Shown here: positions 1 through 7,551 of the stretch, one piece after another
Layout: each line of letters opens with the position of its first letter
Position numbering within the stretch: position 1 is the stretch's first letter
From: CAZEER01 sp964586315
Lineage (GTDB): Bacteria; Fidelibacterota; Marinisomatia; Marinisomatales; UBA1611
Length of the DNA stretch: 24,351 bases
Assembly: GCA_964586315.1 (NCBI GenBank)
Contig: CAZPHE010000031.1
Coordinates: forward strand, 1-24,351
Direction: 5' to 3'
Translations under genes and position numbers: made by a program
Notes under the pieces: generated by a model
Databases searched by the model: none
The model's input: only the letters and a program-made list of their open reading frames with translations
Told to the model about the DNA's origin: nothing

Positions 1-1251
1 ACTGTTGAACTAAAGGGTTGGGTATATAATACTCGAAGTATAGGCAAAATATGGTTTATAATATTTCGTGATGGTACTGGATTACTCCAAGGAGTCGTTG
101 TCAAGGGAGAAGCTAATGATAAATCCTTTGCTATGGAGCAACAATTAAATCAGGAAGATTCAGTTATCATTAATGGTACGGTTAGAAAAGAAAAACGGTC
201 TATTGGTGGATATGAGCTAGGTATTAAAGACATTAAATTAATAAGTCATGTAAAAGAGGAATTTCCTATATCTCCTAAAGAGCATGGTGCGGATTTTCTA
301 ATGTCTAATAGACATCTTTGGCTTAGATCAAAAAGACAAAATGCTATAATGAAAATCCGACATCAAATAGTAAAAGCGATACGCGATTTTTTTGATAGTA
401 ATGGATTTACATTAATTGATTCTCCAATATTTACTGGCAATGCTGTAGAAGGGACTACTACACTTTTTGAAGTAGACTATTTTGAAAGGTCTGCTTATCT
501 AACTCAAAGTGGACAATTATACCAAGAAGCTGGTGCAATGGCCTTTGGTAAAACCTATTGTTTCGGACCTGCATTTAGAGCAGAAAAATCAAAAACTCGT
601 CGCCATCTAACTGAATTTTGGATGGTAGAACCTGAAATGGCTTATGTAGATATTAATGAAAATATGACTTGGGCAGAAAATCTTGTTGGATTCATTATTC
701 AACATGTTTTAGTTCATTGCATTAAAGAACTTGAAATATTAGAAAGAAATATTGAAAAATTAGAATTTCTAAAACCTCCTTTTCCTAGAATTACTTATAA
801 AGAAGCTGTAGAAATTATTAATAAAAATGGGGGTAATTTTGAATATGGAAATGATTTTGGTTCACCCGATGAAAAGTTATTATCAGATTCCTTTACTAAA
901 CCAATAATGATTCATAGCTGGCCTGCGGATATTAAACCATTTTATATGAAACGCGATGAATCTAATAATAAGTTAGCTTTGAGTGTGGATATGATTGCTA
1001 CTGAAAGCTATGGAGAAATTATAGGTGGTGGTCAAAGAGAGGATGATTTAGAAATTTTAATTGATAGAATTCGCCATTATGACCTCCCATTAGAACCATT
1101 CAGATGGTATTTAGATCTTAGGAAATATGGATCAGTTCCACATTCTGGATTTGGTCTTGGATTAGAAAGAACTGTGGCATGGATTTGCGGTACAAAACAT
1201 ATTCGTGAAACAATTCCTTTTCCAAGAACTATAACAAGGCTAGAGCCATAA
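1..1251 (+). CDS. asnS: Asparagine--tRNA ligase, 5'-truncated by window edge
   Basis: Class II aminoacyl-tRNA synthetase that charges tRNA-Asn in the cytoplasm. The frame is open from base 1, so the gene begins outside the window. 416 residues are visible and about 15-30 are probably missing, since the family is usually 430-465 aa. The first ~90 visible residues are the OB-fold anticodon-binding domain (GWVYNTRSIGKIWFIIFRDG is typical). The catalytic domain follows, with class II motif 2 FRAE at visible residues 192-195 (then KSKTRRHLTEF) and motif 3 GFGLGLER at 383-390. The ending IRETIPFPRT is typical of AsnRS rather than AspRS. The first in-frame ATG at 133 is internal, because clear OB-fold sequence precedes it. 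It is followed after an 85-bp spacer by acyP. I see no terminator. Confidence 0.92.
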   Translation, partial: TVELKGWVYNTRSIGKIWFIIFRDGTGLLQGVVVKGEANDKSFAMEQQLNQEDSVIINGTVRKEKRSIGGYELGIKDIKLISHVKEEFPISPKEHGADFLMSNRHLWLRSKRQNAIMKIRHQIVKAIRDFFDSNGFTLIDSPIFTGNAVEGTTTLFEVDYFERSAYLTQSGQLYQEAGAMAFGKTYCFGPAFRAEKSKTRRHLTEFWMVEPEMAYVDINENMTWAENLVGFIIQHVLVHCIKELEILERNIEKLEFLKPPFPRITYKEAVEIINKNGGNFEYGNDFGSPDEKLLSDSFTKPIMIHSWPADIKPFYMKRDESNNKLALSVDMIATESYGEIIGGGQREDDLEILIDRIRHYDLPLEPFRWYLDLRKYGSVPHSGFGLGLERTVAWICGTKHIRETIPFPRTITRLEP

Positions 1252-1271
1252 TGAATTAAAAAAAAGTTTTA

Positions 1272-1337
1272 ATGATTATTAAATCAAATTCTATCCATGA
1301 GGATGTAATAGATAAATTCAAAAAGGGATTAAAATAA
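1272..1337 (+). CDS. Possible 21-aa upstream ORF coupled to acyP
   Basis: Between asnS and acyP there is a 21-codon ATG frame (MIIKSNSIHEDVIDKFKKGL plus K). Its TAA stop shares one base with the ATG of acyP (TAATG). No Shine-Dalgarno motif precedes its start. The peptide is charged and resembles nothing I recognise. It could be a small translationally coupled leader, the remnant of a gene, or a chance frame. The length is too short to separate these, so the support is positional only. Confidence 0.2.
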   Translation: MIIKSNSIHEDVIDKFKKGLK

Positions 1338-1609
1338 TGTTTAGAGTACATATATTGATTTCAGGTGATGTGCAAGGAGTATGGTTTCGAATTAGCACAC
1401 AAGATAAGGCAAAGGAATTAGACTTAAATGGCTGGGTAAAAAATCTTTTTAATAATGCCGTTGAAATTATTGCAGAAGGTGAGATGGATAATCTTTCAAA
1501 ATTAATTGGCTGGGTACAAGATGGACCTCCTAATGCAACTGTAGAAAAAGTGAGTATTGAATGGAGCCCTGCAAAAAATGAATTTTCTTCTTTTGACATC
1601 TATAAATGA
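1337..1609 (+). CDS. acyP: Acylphosphatase
   Basis: Small cytoplasmic hydrolase that cleaves carboxyl-phosphate bonds of acyl phosphates such as acetyl phosphate or 1,3-bisphosphoglycerate. The 90-residue length is normal for the family. The signature GDVQGVWFR (residues 10-18) carries the phosphate-binding Arg18. GWVKN (32-36) carries the catalytic Asn36. The start ATG follows AGGGA at about 7-8 bases. The last four bases, ATGA, overlap the nadE start, which implies translational coupling. The physiological substrate cannot be told from sequence. The pairing with nadE may be mere operon packing. Confidence 0.93.
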   Translation: MFRVHILISGDVQGVWFRISTQDKAKELDLNGWVKNLFNNAVEIIAEGEMDNLSKLIGWVQDGPPNATVEKVSIEWSPAKNEFSSFDIYK

Positions 1610-3213
1610 AATTTGCACTTTGTCAAATAAATCCCATTGTAGGCAATTTTAGCTATAACCAAAATAAGATATTAAATAACTACAGAAGATGTATTGAACT
1701 AAAGGCCGATATTATTGTATATCCAGAGTTAGTTATTTGTGGATACCCTCCTCAAGATCTTTTATGGGAAGAAGGATTTATCCAAAATAATTTAGATTCT
1801 TTATCTTATTTAGCTTGCCATTCTAAAATACCTATGATTTTAGGATATATTCGTAACGATGGTAAAAACCTTTATAATTCTGCTGCTATTTGTTATAATG
1901 GTAAAGTGCAAGCATCTTGCGATAAGGTTTTGTTACCTACTTATGATGTATTTGATGAGGCTAGATATTTTACTAAAGGTCATAGTCCAAATGTAATTTC
2001 AATTCCAATCGATGGAAATATATTAAAGATTGGAATTCAAATTTGTGAAGATTTATGGGATCATGAATATGAATGTAAAGTAACAAAAACACAGATGGAA
2101 ATGGGTGCAAATCTAATTCTTAATATCTCAGCATCTCCTTACCATATAAATAGATTTTTTAATAGAAAAGAAGTGATTTTAGAAAAAGTGAGAGAAACAG
2201 GATTGCCCTTTATTTATTGCAATATGGTAGGTGCCCAAGACGAATTAATATTTGATGGTCAATCTATGGCTTATTCTAAAAATGAAAATCTTATTGGATA
2301 TGGAAAAGCATTTCAAGAAGAAATTGTAATGGTGGATTTTAATTCAAAATCAAATATTAAAATAAATATTCAACCTAAGGAAGAAAAATTGTATCGCGCG
2401 CTCTGCTTGGGTGTCAAAGATTATTTTAAAAAAACTCACCATAGTGAAGCAGTATTAGGACTATCAGGCGGTATTGATAGTGCCTTGGTAGCTTCGATAG
2501 CTACTGATGCATTGGGAAGAGAAAAAGTCCATGGTATTTCACTTCCTTCTAAATATTCTAGCGACCATAGTCTTTCTGATGCAAAACAATTGGCAGAAAA
2601 TTTAGGAATTGACTATCAGCGTATACCAATTCAAACATCAGTAGATGAATTAGAATCGGGCTTATATCCACATTTTCGCAGCACTGATCCTAATGTGGCT
2701 GGAGAAAATATACAAGCACGTGTAAGAGGAAACTTATTAATGACAATTGCTAATAATTTTGGATGGTTGGTTTTATCTACTGGTAATAAAACAGAATTAG
2801 CATTAGGATATTGTACACTTTATGGTGATATGAGTGGAGGATTGGCAGTAATATCTGATTTAAGTAAGTCTGATGTCTATGCACTTGCGGGTTGGCTCAA
2901 TAGTATCTATGAAAATCGTATTCCTGAAAATATAATTCAAAAGGCACCCTCAGCAGAATTAGCTTATAATCAAGTTGATCCATTTGACTATGATTTAGTC
3001 AGCCCTTTGGTGGATGCAATTATAGAAAAAAGAAATTCTCCAGATCAATTGATAGAATCTGGTAATGATGAAGCTTTAGTAAATTCAATCTATAATAGAA
3101 TTATGATGAATGAATATAAGCGTCGGCAAGCAGCACCTGGTCTTAGAGTGACATCAAAAGCATTTGGTGTTGGAAGAAGGTTTCCTATAGTAAATCATTT
3201 CAAGGTAAAATAA
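1606..3213 (+). CDS. nadE: Glutamine-dependent NAD+ synthetase
   Basis: Final step of NAD synthesis: amidates deamido-NAD+ using ATP and glutamine-derived ammonia. The 535-aa protein has the two-domain, glutamine-using form. The N-terminal nitrilase-type glutaminase domain (about 1-255) shows the Glu-Lys-Cys triad: Glu41 in YPELVICGYPP, Lys107 in CDKVLLPTYDVFDE and Cys147 in IQICEDLWDHE. The C-terminal synthetase domain (about 262-535) has the ATP pyrophosphatase P-loop SGGIDS at 287-292, then the STGNKTELALGY segment expected for NAD synthetase. All key residues are present. The start overlaps acyP by 4 bases. The next gene begins only 4 bases after the stop, so this is probably one transcript. 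Confidence 0.96.
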   Translation: MKFALCQINPIVGNFSYNQNKILNNYRRCIELKADIIVYPELVICGYPPQDLLWEEGFIQNNLDSLSYLACHSKIPMILGYIRNDGKNLYNSAAICYNGKVQASCDKVLLPTYDVFDEARYFTKGHSPNVISIPIDGNILKIGIQICEDLWDHEYECKVTKTQMEMGANLILNISASPYHINRFFNRKEVILEKVRETGLPFIYCNMVGAQDELIFDGQSMAYSKNENLIGYGKAFQEEIVMVDFNSKSNIKINIQPKEEKLYRALCLGVKDYFKKTHHSEAVLGLSGGIDSALVASIATDALGREKVHGISLPSKYSSDHSLSDAKQLAENLGIDYQRIPIQTSVDELESGLYPHFRSTDPNVAGENIQARVRGNLLMTIANNFGWLVLSTGNKTELALGYCTLYGDMSGGLAVISDLSKSDVYALAGWLNSIYENRIPENIIQKAPSAELAYNQVDPFDYDLVSPLVDAIIEKRNSPDQLIESGNDEALVNSIYNRIMMNEYKRRQAAPGLRVTSKAFGVGRRFPIVNHFKVK

Positions 3214-3217
3214 AATT

Positions 3218-3646
3218 ATGAAAAGTATAGTTTTAGTTTTTCTGTTTACATTTGTTATAGCGGAAAACCAGATCACGCCATCAGAATTTTGGAATAGCTA
3301 TAATCAAGATGAAAAAATTGCATTTATTAATGGTGTGTATGGTACAATAGAAAAATTAAAAGCCCATCATAAGTCAGAAGTTCGCAAACAGTTTATCCAT
3401 GATGATAATTGGACTCAACCGTATTATATTGAACGATATTATGAGATTGCAGATGAATATCGGTCTGATGAAGTTGGATACAATTTAACTATAGTTGCCC
3501 TGCATATGGATGCCTTTTATACTAATTCTGATAATTTTAATATACCAGTGCTTGAAGCTTTAAGAATAGTCTCTTTAATTCAGGATGGTGATAAAAAAAC
3601 TGCAAACATTCGCTTACTTAAATCGCAGCAAAAGTACAGAAAATAA
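3218..3646 (+). CDS. Small secreted protein of unknown function
   Basis: A 142-aa protein that I do not recognise. The first ~15 residues (MKSIVLVFLFTFVIA) form a short signal peptide with a Lys, a hydrophobic core and a plausible Ala-Glu cleavage point, so export to the periplasm is likely. The mature part (~127 aa) is charged and aromatic-rich (YYIERYYEIADEY), has no cysteine and no internal membrane segment, and looks mostly alpha-helical. The Lys/Arg-rich end is ...LLKSQQKYRK. It starts 4 bases after nadE stops, so it is probably cotranscribed with nadE, yet an exported protein has no obvious link to NAD synthesis. It is followed by the largest non-coding spacer in the window. Confidence 0.8.
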   Translation: MKSIVLVFLFTFVIAENQITPSEFWNSYNQDEKIAFINGVYGTIEKLKAHHKSEVRKQFIHDDNWTQPYYIERYYEIADEYRSDEVGYNLTIVALHMDAFYTNSDNFNIPVLEALRIVSLIQDGDKKTANIRLLKSQQKYRK

Positions 3647-3727
3647 CCAAAAAATTTTTGATTTTGATTAAAATATGAAAATAATAATCAATAAATTAAA
3701 TTAGTTAACGCTACACTCGCTTAATTT

Positions 3728-3766
3728 GTTCAATTAAATTGTTTGAACTTGTTAAGTATTGAACTT
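3728..3766. repeat. TTGAACTT direct repeats with inverted GTTCAA
   Basis: TTGAACTT occurs at 3743-3750 and again at 3759-3766, with starts 16 bases apart. An inverted copy of the core, GTTCAA, lies at 3728-3733. The arrangement resembles an operator with repeated half-sites, but the sequence is AT-rich and short, so chance is possible. No regulator gene is present nearby. Confidence 0.3.
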
Positions 3767-3932
3767 TCCTTGGTTTTATAATAAAGAAGAAATATGCTAT
3801 AATATTGAAGGGTATAGTGTTGTATCAACTCAATATGAAATAGTCAATATAAAAAAAGCTGATTTTGTTACATTCCCCAAAGTTTTATCATGCCAATGGG
3901 AAGTAACCTGTAAAAAAACATTATTTGTTTAG
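3759..3932 (+). CDS. Possible 57-aa small ORF or gene remnant
   Basis: An uninterrupted 57-codon frame with a TTG start candidate and a TAG stop, inside the spacer upstream of lepA. The product reads like ordinary protein (for example EEICYNIEGYSVVSTQYEIV) and has three cysteines and two tryptophans. Hand-counted G+C by codon position is about 33%, 28% and 19%, which is the falling pattern expected of coding DNA at this composition. Against it: no ATG, no Shine-Dalgarno motif, dense stops just upstream, and a length that can arise by chance in six frames of a 339-bp spacer. It could be a real small protein, the 3' end of a decayed gene, or noise. Confidence 0.27.
   Translation: MNFPWFYNKEEICYNIEGYSVVSTQYEIVNIKKADFVTFPKVLSCQWEVTCKKTLFV
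3775..3803 (+). promoter_or_regulatory. Candidate sigma-70-like promoter upstream of lepA
   Basis: TTTATA at 3775-3780 (4 of 6 matches to TTGACA) is separated by 17 bases from a perfect TATAAT at 3798-3803. It would give lepA a leader of about 175 bases. In DNA this AT-rich TATAAT is common by chance, so the call is weak. Confidence 0.25.
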
Positions 3933-3985
3933 ATAATTTCAATTTCTAGATAATTATAATCTATACAGCTCGCTAGTTTCTTTAT

Positions 3986-5788
3986 ATGAAAATAGATAAA
4001 ATACGTAATTTTTGTATTATTGCACATATTGACCACGGTAAATCCACTTTGGCGGACCGATTACTTGAAGAAACTAAAACGCTATCAAATAAAACCATGC
4101 AAGCGCAGGTATTAGATAGTATGGATTTAGAAAGAGAAAGAGGCATTACAATTAAAAGCCACCCTATTAGAATGATATATGCACATACAGATGGTAAAAA
4201 TTATACTTTAAATTTAATTGATACACCTGGGCACGTCGATTTTTCTTATGAAGTATCACGATCTTTGGCTGCATGTGAGGGTGCTTTATTACTTGTTGAT
4301 GCTGCCCAAGGTGTAGAAGCACAAACTGTTTCCAATACATATTTAGCTATTGAAAGTAACTTAAATATTATACCTATTGTTAACAAAGTTGACTTGCCAT
4401 CAGCAATGGTAGAGGATGTTAAAATCCAGATTATGGAACTGATTGGTTGTGAGGAAAACGAGATTATCGAAGCTAGTGCAAAAAATGGTATTGGTATTGG
4501 AAAGATATTTACTGCGATTATTGAACGAATTGATCCACCTCAAGATAAAATGGGAAATAAAAGCCGAGCATTAATTTTTGATTCTATGTATGATAACTAC
4601 AAAGGTGCAATTCCTTATATACGTGTATTTGATGGTAAAATTAAACCAGGAATGACTGCAAAATTTTTTGCACATGAAAAAGAATACGAGATAACGGAAA
4701 CTGGACATTTTGTACTTGAGAAGGTAAAAACAAAAGAATTGAAATCTGGAGATGTAGGATATATTGTAGCTAGCATTAGGGATATGAAGCATATTGAACC
4801 TGGAGATACAATTACAATCAAAGAGAATCAGGCAGATAAACCGTTGTCTGGATATAAAAAAATCAAACCTATGGTTTTTTCTGGTTTATATCCTGTAGAT
4901 GCAGATGATTATGATCAATTGCGCCAAGCATTAGACAAATTAAAATTAAATGATGCATCTCTTGAATTTACTCCAGAGACTAGCGAAGCACTTGGTTTTG
5001 GCTTCCGATCTGGATTTCTTGGGCTGTTGCATATGGAAATTATTCAGGAAAGATTAGAAAGAGAATTTGGTCTTGATCTTGTTACTACAACTCCGAATGT
5101 TATATATCAAATACATAATAAGAATGGTGAAATTAAAGATGTAGACACTCCATCAAAAATGGCTTCATCAGGAGAGATCGATTATATTTTGGAACCTATT
5201 GTATCTGCAGAAATTCTCACACCTAAAAAATATATTGGCCATATCATGAAATTATGTCAAAAAAAGCGTGGTATTTATAAAACCACTAATTACCTATCTC
5301 CGGAAAAGGTACAGTTGCACTATGATCTCCCTTTAGGAGAAATAATTTTCGATTTTTATGATACATTGAAATCTATATCGAGTGGATACGCATCATTTGA
5401 TTATGATTTCAAAGAATTTAAAAAGGCAAAACTTCAAAAACTTGATATTTTGATTCATGGAGAAATAGTAGATGCATTATCTCTAATTTGTCATTCTGAT
5501 GACTCATATCATAGAGGGGTAGCATTATGTAGCAAACTAAAAGAATTGATTCCAAGGCAAATGTTTGAAGTTGCAATACAAGCCTCACTCAATAACAGAA
5601 TTATTGCGAGGACGACAGTTCGAGCATTAAAAAAAAATGTAACCGCAAAATGTTATGGCGGTGATATTACACGAAAACGTAAACTTTGGGAAAAACAGAA
5701 GAAAGGTAAGAAACGGATGAAAATGATTGGGAAAGTGGAAGTCCCTCAGGAAGCTCTTTTAGCTATATTGCAGGTAGAAAACAATTGA
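3986..5788 (+). CDS. lepA: Translation elongation factor 4 (LepA)
   Basis: Ribosome-associated GTPase that acts on translocation or initiation and back-translocates stalled ribosomes. At 600 aa it is the normal family length. GTP-binding motifs are G1 AHIDHGKST (residues 13-21), G2 RGIT (52-55), G3 DTPGH (79-83) and G4 NKVD (133-136). The LepA-specific C-terminal domain is present and intact, with HGEIVDALSLICHSDDSYHRG and the basic segment CYGGDITRKRKLWEKQKKGK that contacts the ribosome. The start ATG has no Shine-Dalgarno motif, but it agrees with the family N-terminus (IRNFCIIAHIDHGKST). A CPBP protease gene follows after 16 bases. LepA is often next to a signal peptidase gene in other bacteria; here its neighbour is a different membrane protease. 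Confidence 0.97.
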   Translation: MKIDKIRNFCIIAHIDHGKSTLADRLLEETKTLSNKTMQAQVLDSMDLERERGITIKSHPIRMIYAHTDGKNYTLNLIDTPGHVDFSYEVSRSLAACEGALLLVDAAQGVEAQTVSNTYLAIESNLNIIPIVNKVDLPSAMVEDVKIQIMELIGCEENEIIEASAKNGIGIGKIFTAIIERIDPPQDKMGNKSRALIFDSMYDNYKGAIPYIRVFDGKIKPGMTAKFFAHEKEYEITETGHFVLEKVKTKELKSGDVGYIVASIRDMKHIEPGDTITIKENQADKPLSGYKKIKPMVFSGLYPVDADDYDQLRQALDKLKLNDASLEFTPETSEALGFGFRSGFLGLLHMEIIQERLEREFGLDLVTTTPNVIYQIHNKNGEIKDVDTPSKMASSGEIDYILEPIVSAEILTPKKYIGHIMKLCQKKRGIYKTTNYLSPEKVQLHYDLPLGEIIFDFYDTLKSISSGYASFDYDFKEFKKAKLQKLDILIHGEIVDALSLICHSDDSYHRGVALCSKLKELIPRQMFEVAIQASLNNRIIARTTVRALKKNVTAKCYGGDITRKRKLWEKQKKGKKRMKMIGKVEVPQEALLAILQVENN

Positions 5789-5790
5789 TT

Positions 5791-5795
5791 TGGAG
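5791..5795 (+). promoter_or_regulatory. Ribosome binding site for TTG start at 5805
   Basis: TGGAG ends 9 bases before the TTG at 5805. The next in-frame Met codon lies about 40 codons further in, inside the fold, so this site decides the TTG start. Confidence 0.6.
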
Positions 5796-5804
5796 TAAAC
5801 TATA

Positions 5805-6515
5805 TTGAAACTATATTGGCGCTATACTTGCTCACCTCTATATAGTTTCCTATTTACAATACCATTATTTTTTATTTATGAAATAGGAATATTTATTACA
5901 TCATCAGATGATTTGCTTATTATGCGTAATGGTGCAGATGCATTAATGCGGCAAATATTATCCACATTTGGTGTACATGGGTTTTATTGGATAGGAGCTT
6001 TATTTTTTTTTGGTTTTGCAATTATTTATTTTTTCCAAAGGCATTATTGGCATGAAATAGAGGTGCGTGGTAACTATCTTATAATTATGATGATGGAAAG
6101 TTTTTTATGGTCTATTATTTTATACTATTTAATGGTAAATATTCATTTGGTGTTGATGAACCCGAGAGGTAATCTGTTAATACAGCAAGTTATTCTTGCA
6201 GTTGGTGCAGGTATTTATGAAGAAATGTTATTTCGTGTGATATTAATTTTTGTAATAACTTCAATTCTAGGTTTTATTTTCCAATGGAAGGATATTGCGA
6301 AAAGATGGCTATCTATGATCATAGCAGCAGGAATATTTTCTTCATTCCATTTTATAGGAGATTATGGTGACTATTTTTCTTTTAATATTTTTATGATAAG
6401 ATTTATTGCTGGCATTATATTAGGTGCATTGTATTTTTTTCGTGGGTTTGGTATTACAGCATGGACACATGCAATCTATGATTTAATAATTGTTACAAGG
6501 ATAACAATTCAATAA
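5805..6515 (+). CDS. CPBP-family intramembrane metalloprotease
   Basis: Multi-pass inner-membrane protein of the CPBP/Abi family (Rce1-like glutamic intramembrane proteases). In 236 aa there are about six to seven hydrophobic segments. The family motifs are in order: EExxxR as Glu139-Glu140-Arg144, FxxxH as Phe178-His182, and the final HxxxD as His222-Asp226. All catalytic positions are present, so it should be active. Substrates are unknown; relatives handle prenyl-protein processing or bacteriocin self-protection. It begins at a TTG with a good upstream TGGAG, 16 bases after lepA, and is probably cotranscribed with it. An AT-rich hairpin follows the stop. The family assignment is firm and the role open. 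Confidence 0.85.
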   Translation: MKLYWRYTCSPLYSFLFTIPLFFIYEIGIFITSSDDLLIMRNGADALMRQILSTFGVHGFYWIGALFFFGFAIIYFFQRHYWHEIEVRGNYLIIMMMESFLWSIILYYLMVNIHLVLMNPRGNLLIQQVILAVGAGIYEEMLFRVILIFVITSILGFIFQWKDIAKRWLSMIIAAGIFSSFHFIGDYGDYFSFNIFMIRFIAGIILGALYFFRGFGITAWTHAIYDLIIVTRITIQ

Positions 6516-6525
6516 TACTATTATC

Positions 6526-6592
6526 AATCAATAACCATTTAAATGGATTATTATTATTATTGATTTATTTAAAAATTATATTAATTTTTTTT
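6526..6592 (+). terminator. AT-rich hairpin with T-tract, possible weak terminator
   Basis: AATCAATAA (6526-6534) pairs with TTATTGATT (6557-6565). The loop includes the 12-base palindrome CCATTTAAATGG (6535-6546). A run of eight T residues follows at 6585-6592. The stem has little G+C and the T-run is 19 bases away from it, so it is not a textbook intrinsic terminator. Confidence 0.3.
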
Positions 6593-6685
6593 AGATAGTA
6601 ATTGGAACCGTTAAGTTCTTTTAGTGTTACAGTAATAATAAAGTTAAATCCTATGAATTTCATATTCTTATACTATATCAATTTT

Positions 6686-6692
6686 AAAGGAG
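6686..6692 (+). promoter_or_regulatory. Ribosome binding site for lgt TTG start
   Basis: AAAGGAG lies 7 bases before the TTG at 6700. It is the strongest Shine-Dalgarno match I noticed in the window and fixes a non-ATG start for lgt. Confidence 0.75.
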
Positions 6693-6699
6693 AAAAAAA

Positions 6700-7551
6700 T
6701 TGTACCCAGTAATATTTGATTTTGGCCTCATTGATATATTTGGATTCCAATTTAATTTAGTGATTTATTCTTTTGGATTAATGTTAGTAATTGCTTTTTA
6801 TACTTGTTATGTATTATTAGACCGTGATTTAAAACTATTAGGTTATGATGAGAAATTAGCATCCGATATAATTTTCTGGTCAGCCTTTGGAGGAATAATT
6901 GGTGCAAAAACTTATTATTTATTGGAAAACTTAGATCATGTTATTGCATCAAATGATCCAATTGCTATGATTTTTAGTGGTGCAGGTCTTGTTTTCCTTG
7001 GAGGTTTAGCTGGCTCTATATTTGCTGTAACAATTGTATTAAAAAAATATAATGTGCAATGGTTGAAATTTGCAAATTTAATTGCACCCTTAATTTTTCT
7101 TGGATATGCTATAGGAAGAATTGGTTGTTTTCTTGTAGGAGATGATTATGGTATTCCATCAAATTTACCTTGGGCAATATCTTTTGAAAATGGTATTCCA
7201 CCAACCACAATAAATGCATTTATTATCCAATATCCATGGATTGATATTTCAAAATTTGAAGGTGATATTCTAAGAGTACATCCCACACAATTATATGAGA
7301 CAATTATTTGTTTTTTTTTATTTTTAATTCTTTGGAAGTATCGACATAATCGATCAGTTGAAGGAAAATTATTTTATCTCTATTTAATATTTGGAGGTGT
7401 TGAAAGATTTTTTATTGAATTTTTGCGTACAAATGAGAAATATTTTATGGATATATTTTCTGGTGCACAGATTATTTCAATATTTATGATTTTTATTGGC
7501 ATTTATTTTTTATTTATTTCAACAATTGAGGAAAAAACTGATTCCCAATAA
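6700..7551 (+). CDS. lgt: Prolipoprotein diacylglyceryl transferase
   Basis: Inner-membrane enzyme that moves diacylglycerol from phosphatidylglycerol to the lipobox cysteine of prelipoproteins, the first step of lipoprotein maturation. The 283 residues hold about seven membrane segments. The Lgt signature is GRIGCFLVGDDYG at 139-151, with the essential Arg140, and HPTQLYE is at 194-200, followed by FFIEFLRTNE. The position of E. coli His103 is replaced (LVFLGGLAG), a change I recall in other lineages. The TTG start has an excellent AAAGGAG at 7 bases. The next gene overlaps its 3' end. A lipoprotein substrate candidate is encoded downstream at 12947. Confidence 0.95.
   Translation: MYPVIFDFGLIDIFGFQFNLVIYSFGLMLVIAFYTCYVLLDRDLKLLGYDEKLASDIIFWSAFGGIIGAKTYYLLENLDHVIASNDPIAMIFSGAGLVFLGGLAGSIFAVTIVLKKYNVQWLKFANLIAPLIFLGYAIGRIGCFLVGDDYGIPSNLPWAISFENGIPPTTINAFIIQYPWIDISKFEGDILRVHPTQLYETIICFFLFLILWKYRHNRSVEGKLFYLYLIFGGVERFFIEFLRTNEKYFMDIFSGAQIISIFMIFIGIYFLFISTIEEKTDSQ

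Larger units (their letters stand above)
3647..3985 (+). other. Intergenic spacer before lepA
   Basis: This 339-bp spacer has no gene I can call firmly. It contains an AT-only near-palindrome just after the upstream stop (3648-3660), an inverted/direct repeat cluster of GTTCAA/TTGAAC motifs (3728-3766), a candidate promoter (3775-3803) and a coding-like 57-codon frame (3759-3932). The final ~25 bases before lepA have no Shine-Dalgarno motif. I see no tRNA, riboswitch or GC-rich terminator hairpin. Confidence 0.7.

Noticed and set aside
1318..1599. 93-codon minus-strand frame opposite acyP
   Set aside because: The plus-strand frame has the full acylphosphatase motifs; the antisense product has none.
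3647..3985. tRNA, riboswitch or small RNA in the spacer
   Set aside because: I found no cloverleaf, no GC-rich stem and no conserved aptamer-like motif; the only stems are short AT-rich ones.
4571..4821. Two open frames on the minus strand inside lepA
   Set aside because: LepA is intact across the region and the products resemble no protein, being Ser/Phe-rich antisense readings.
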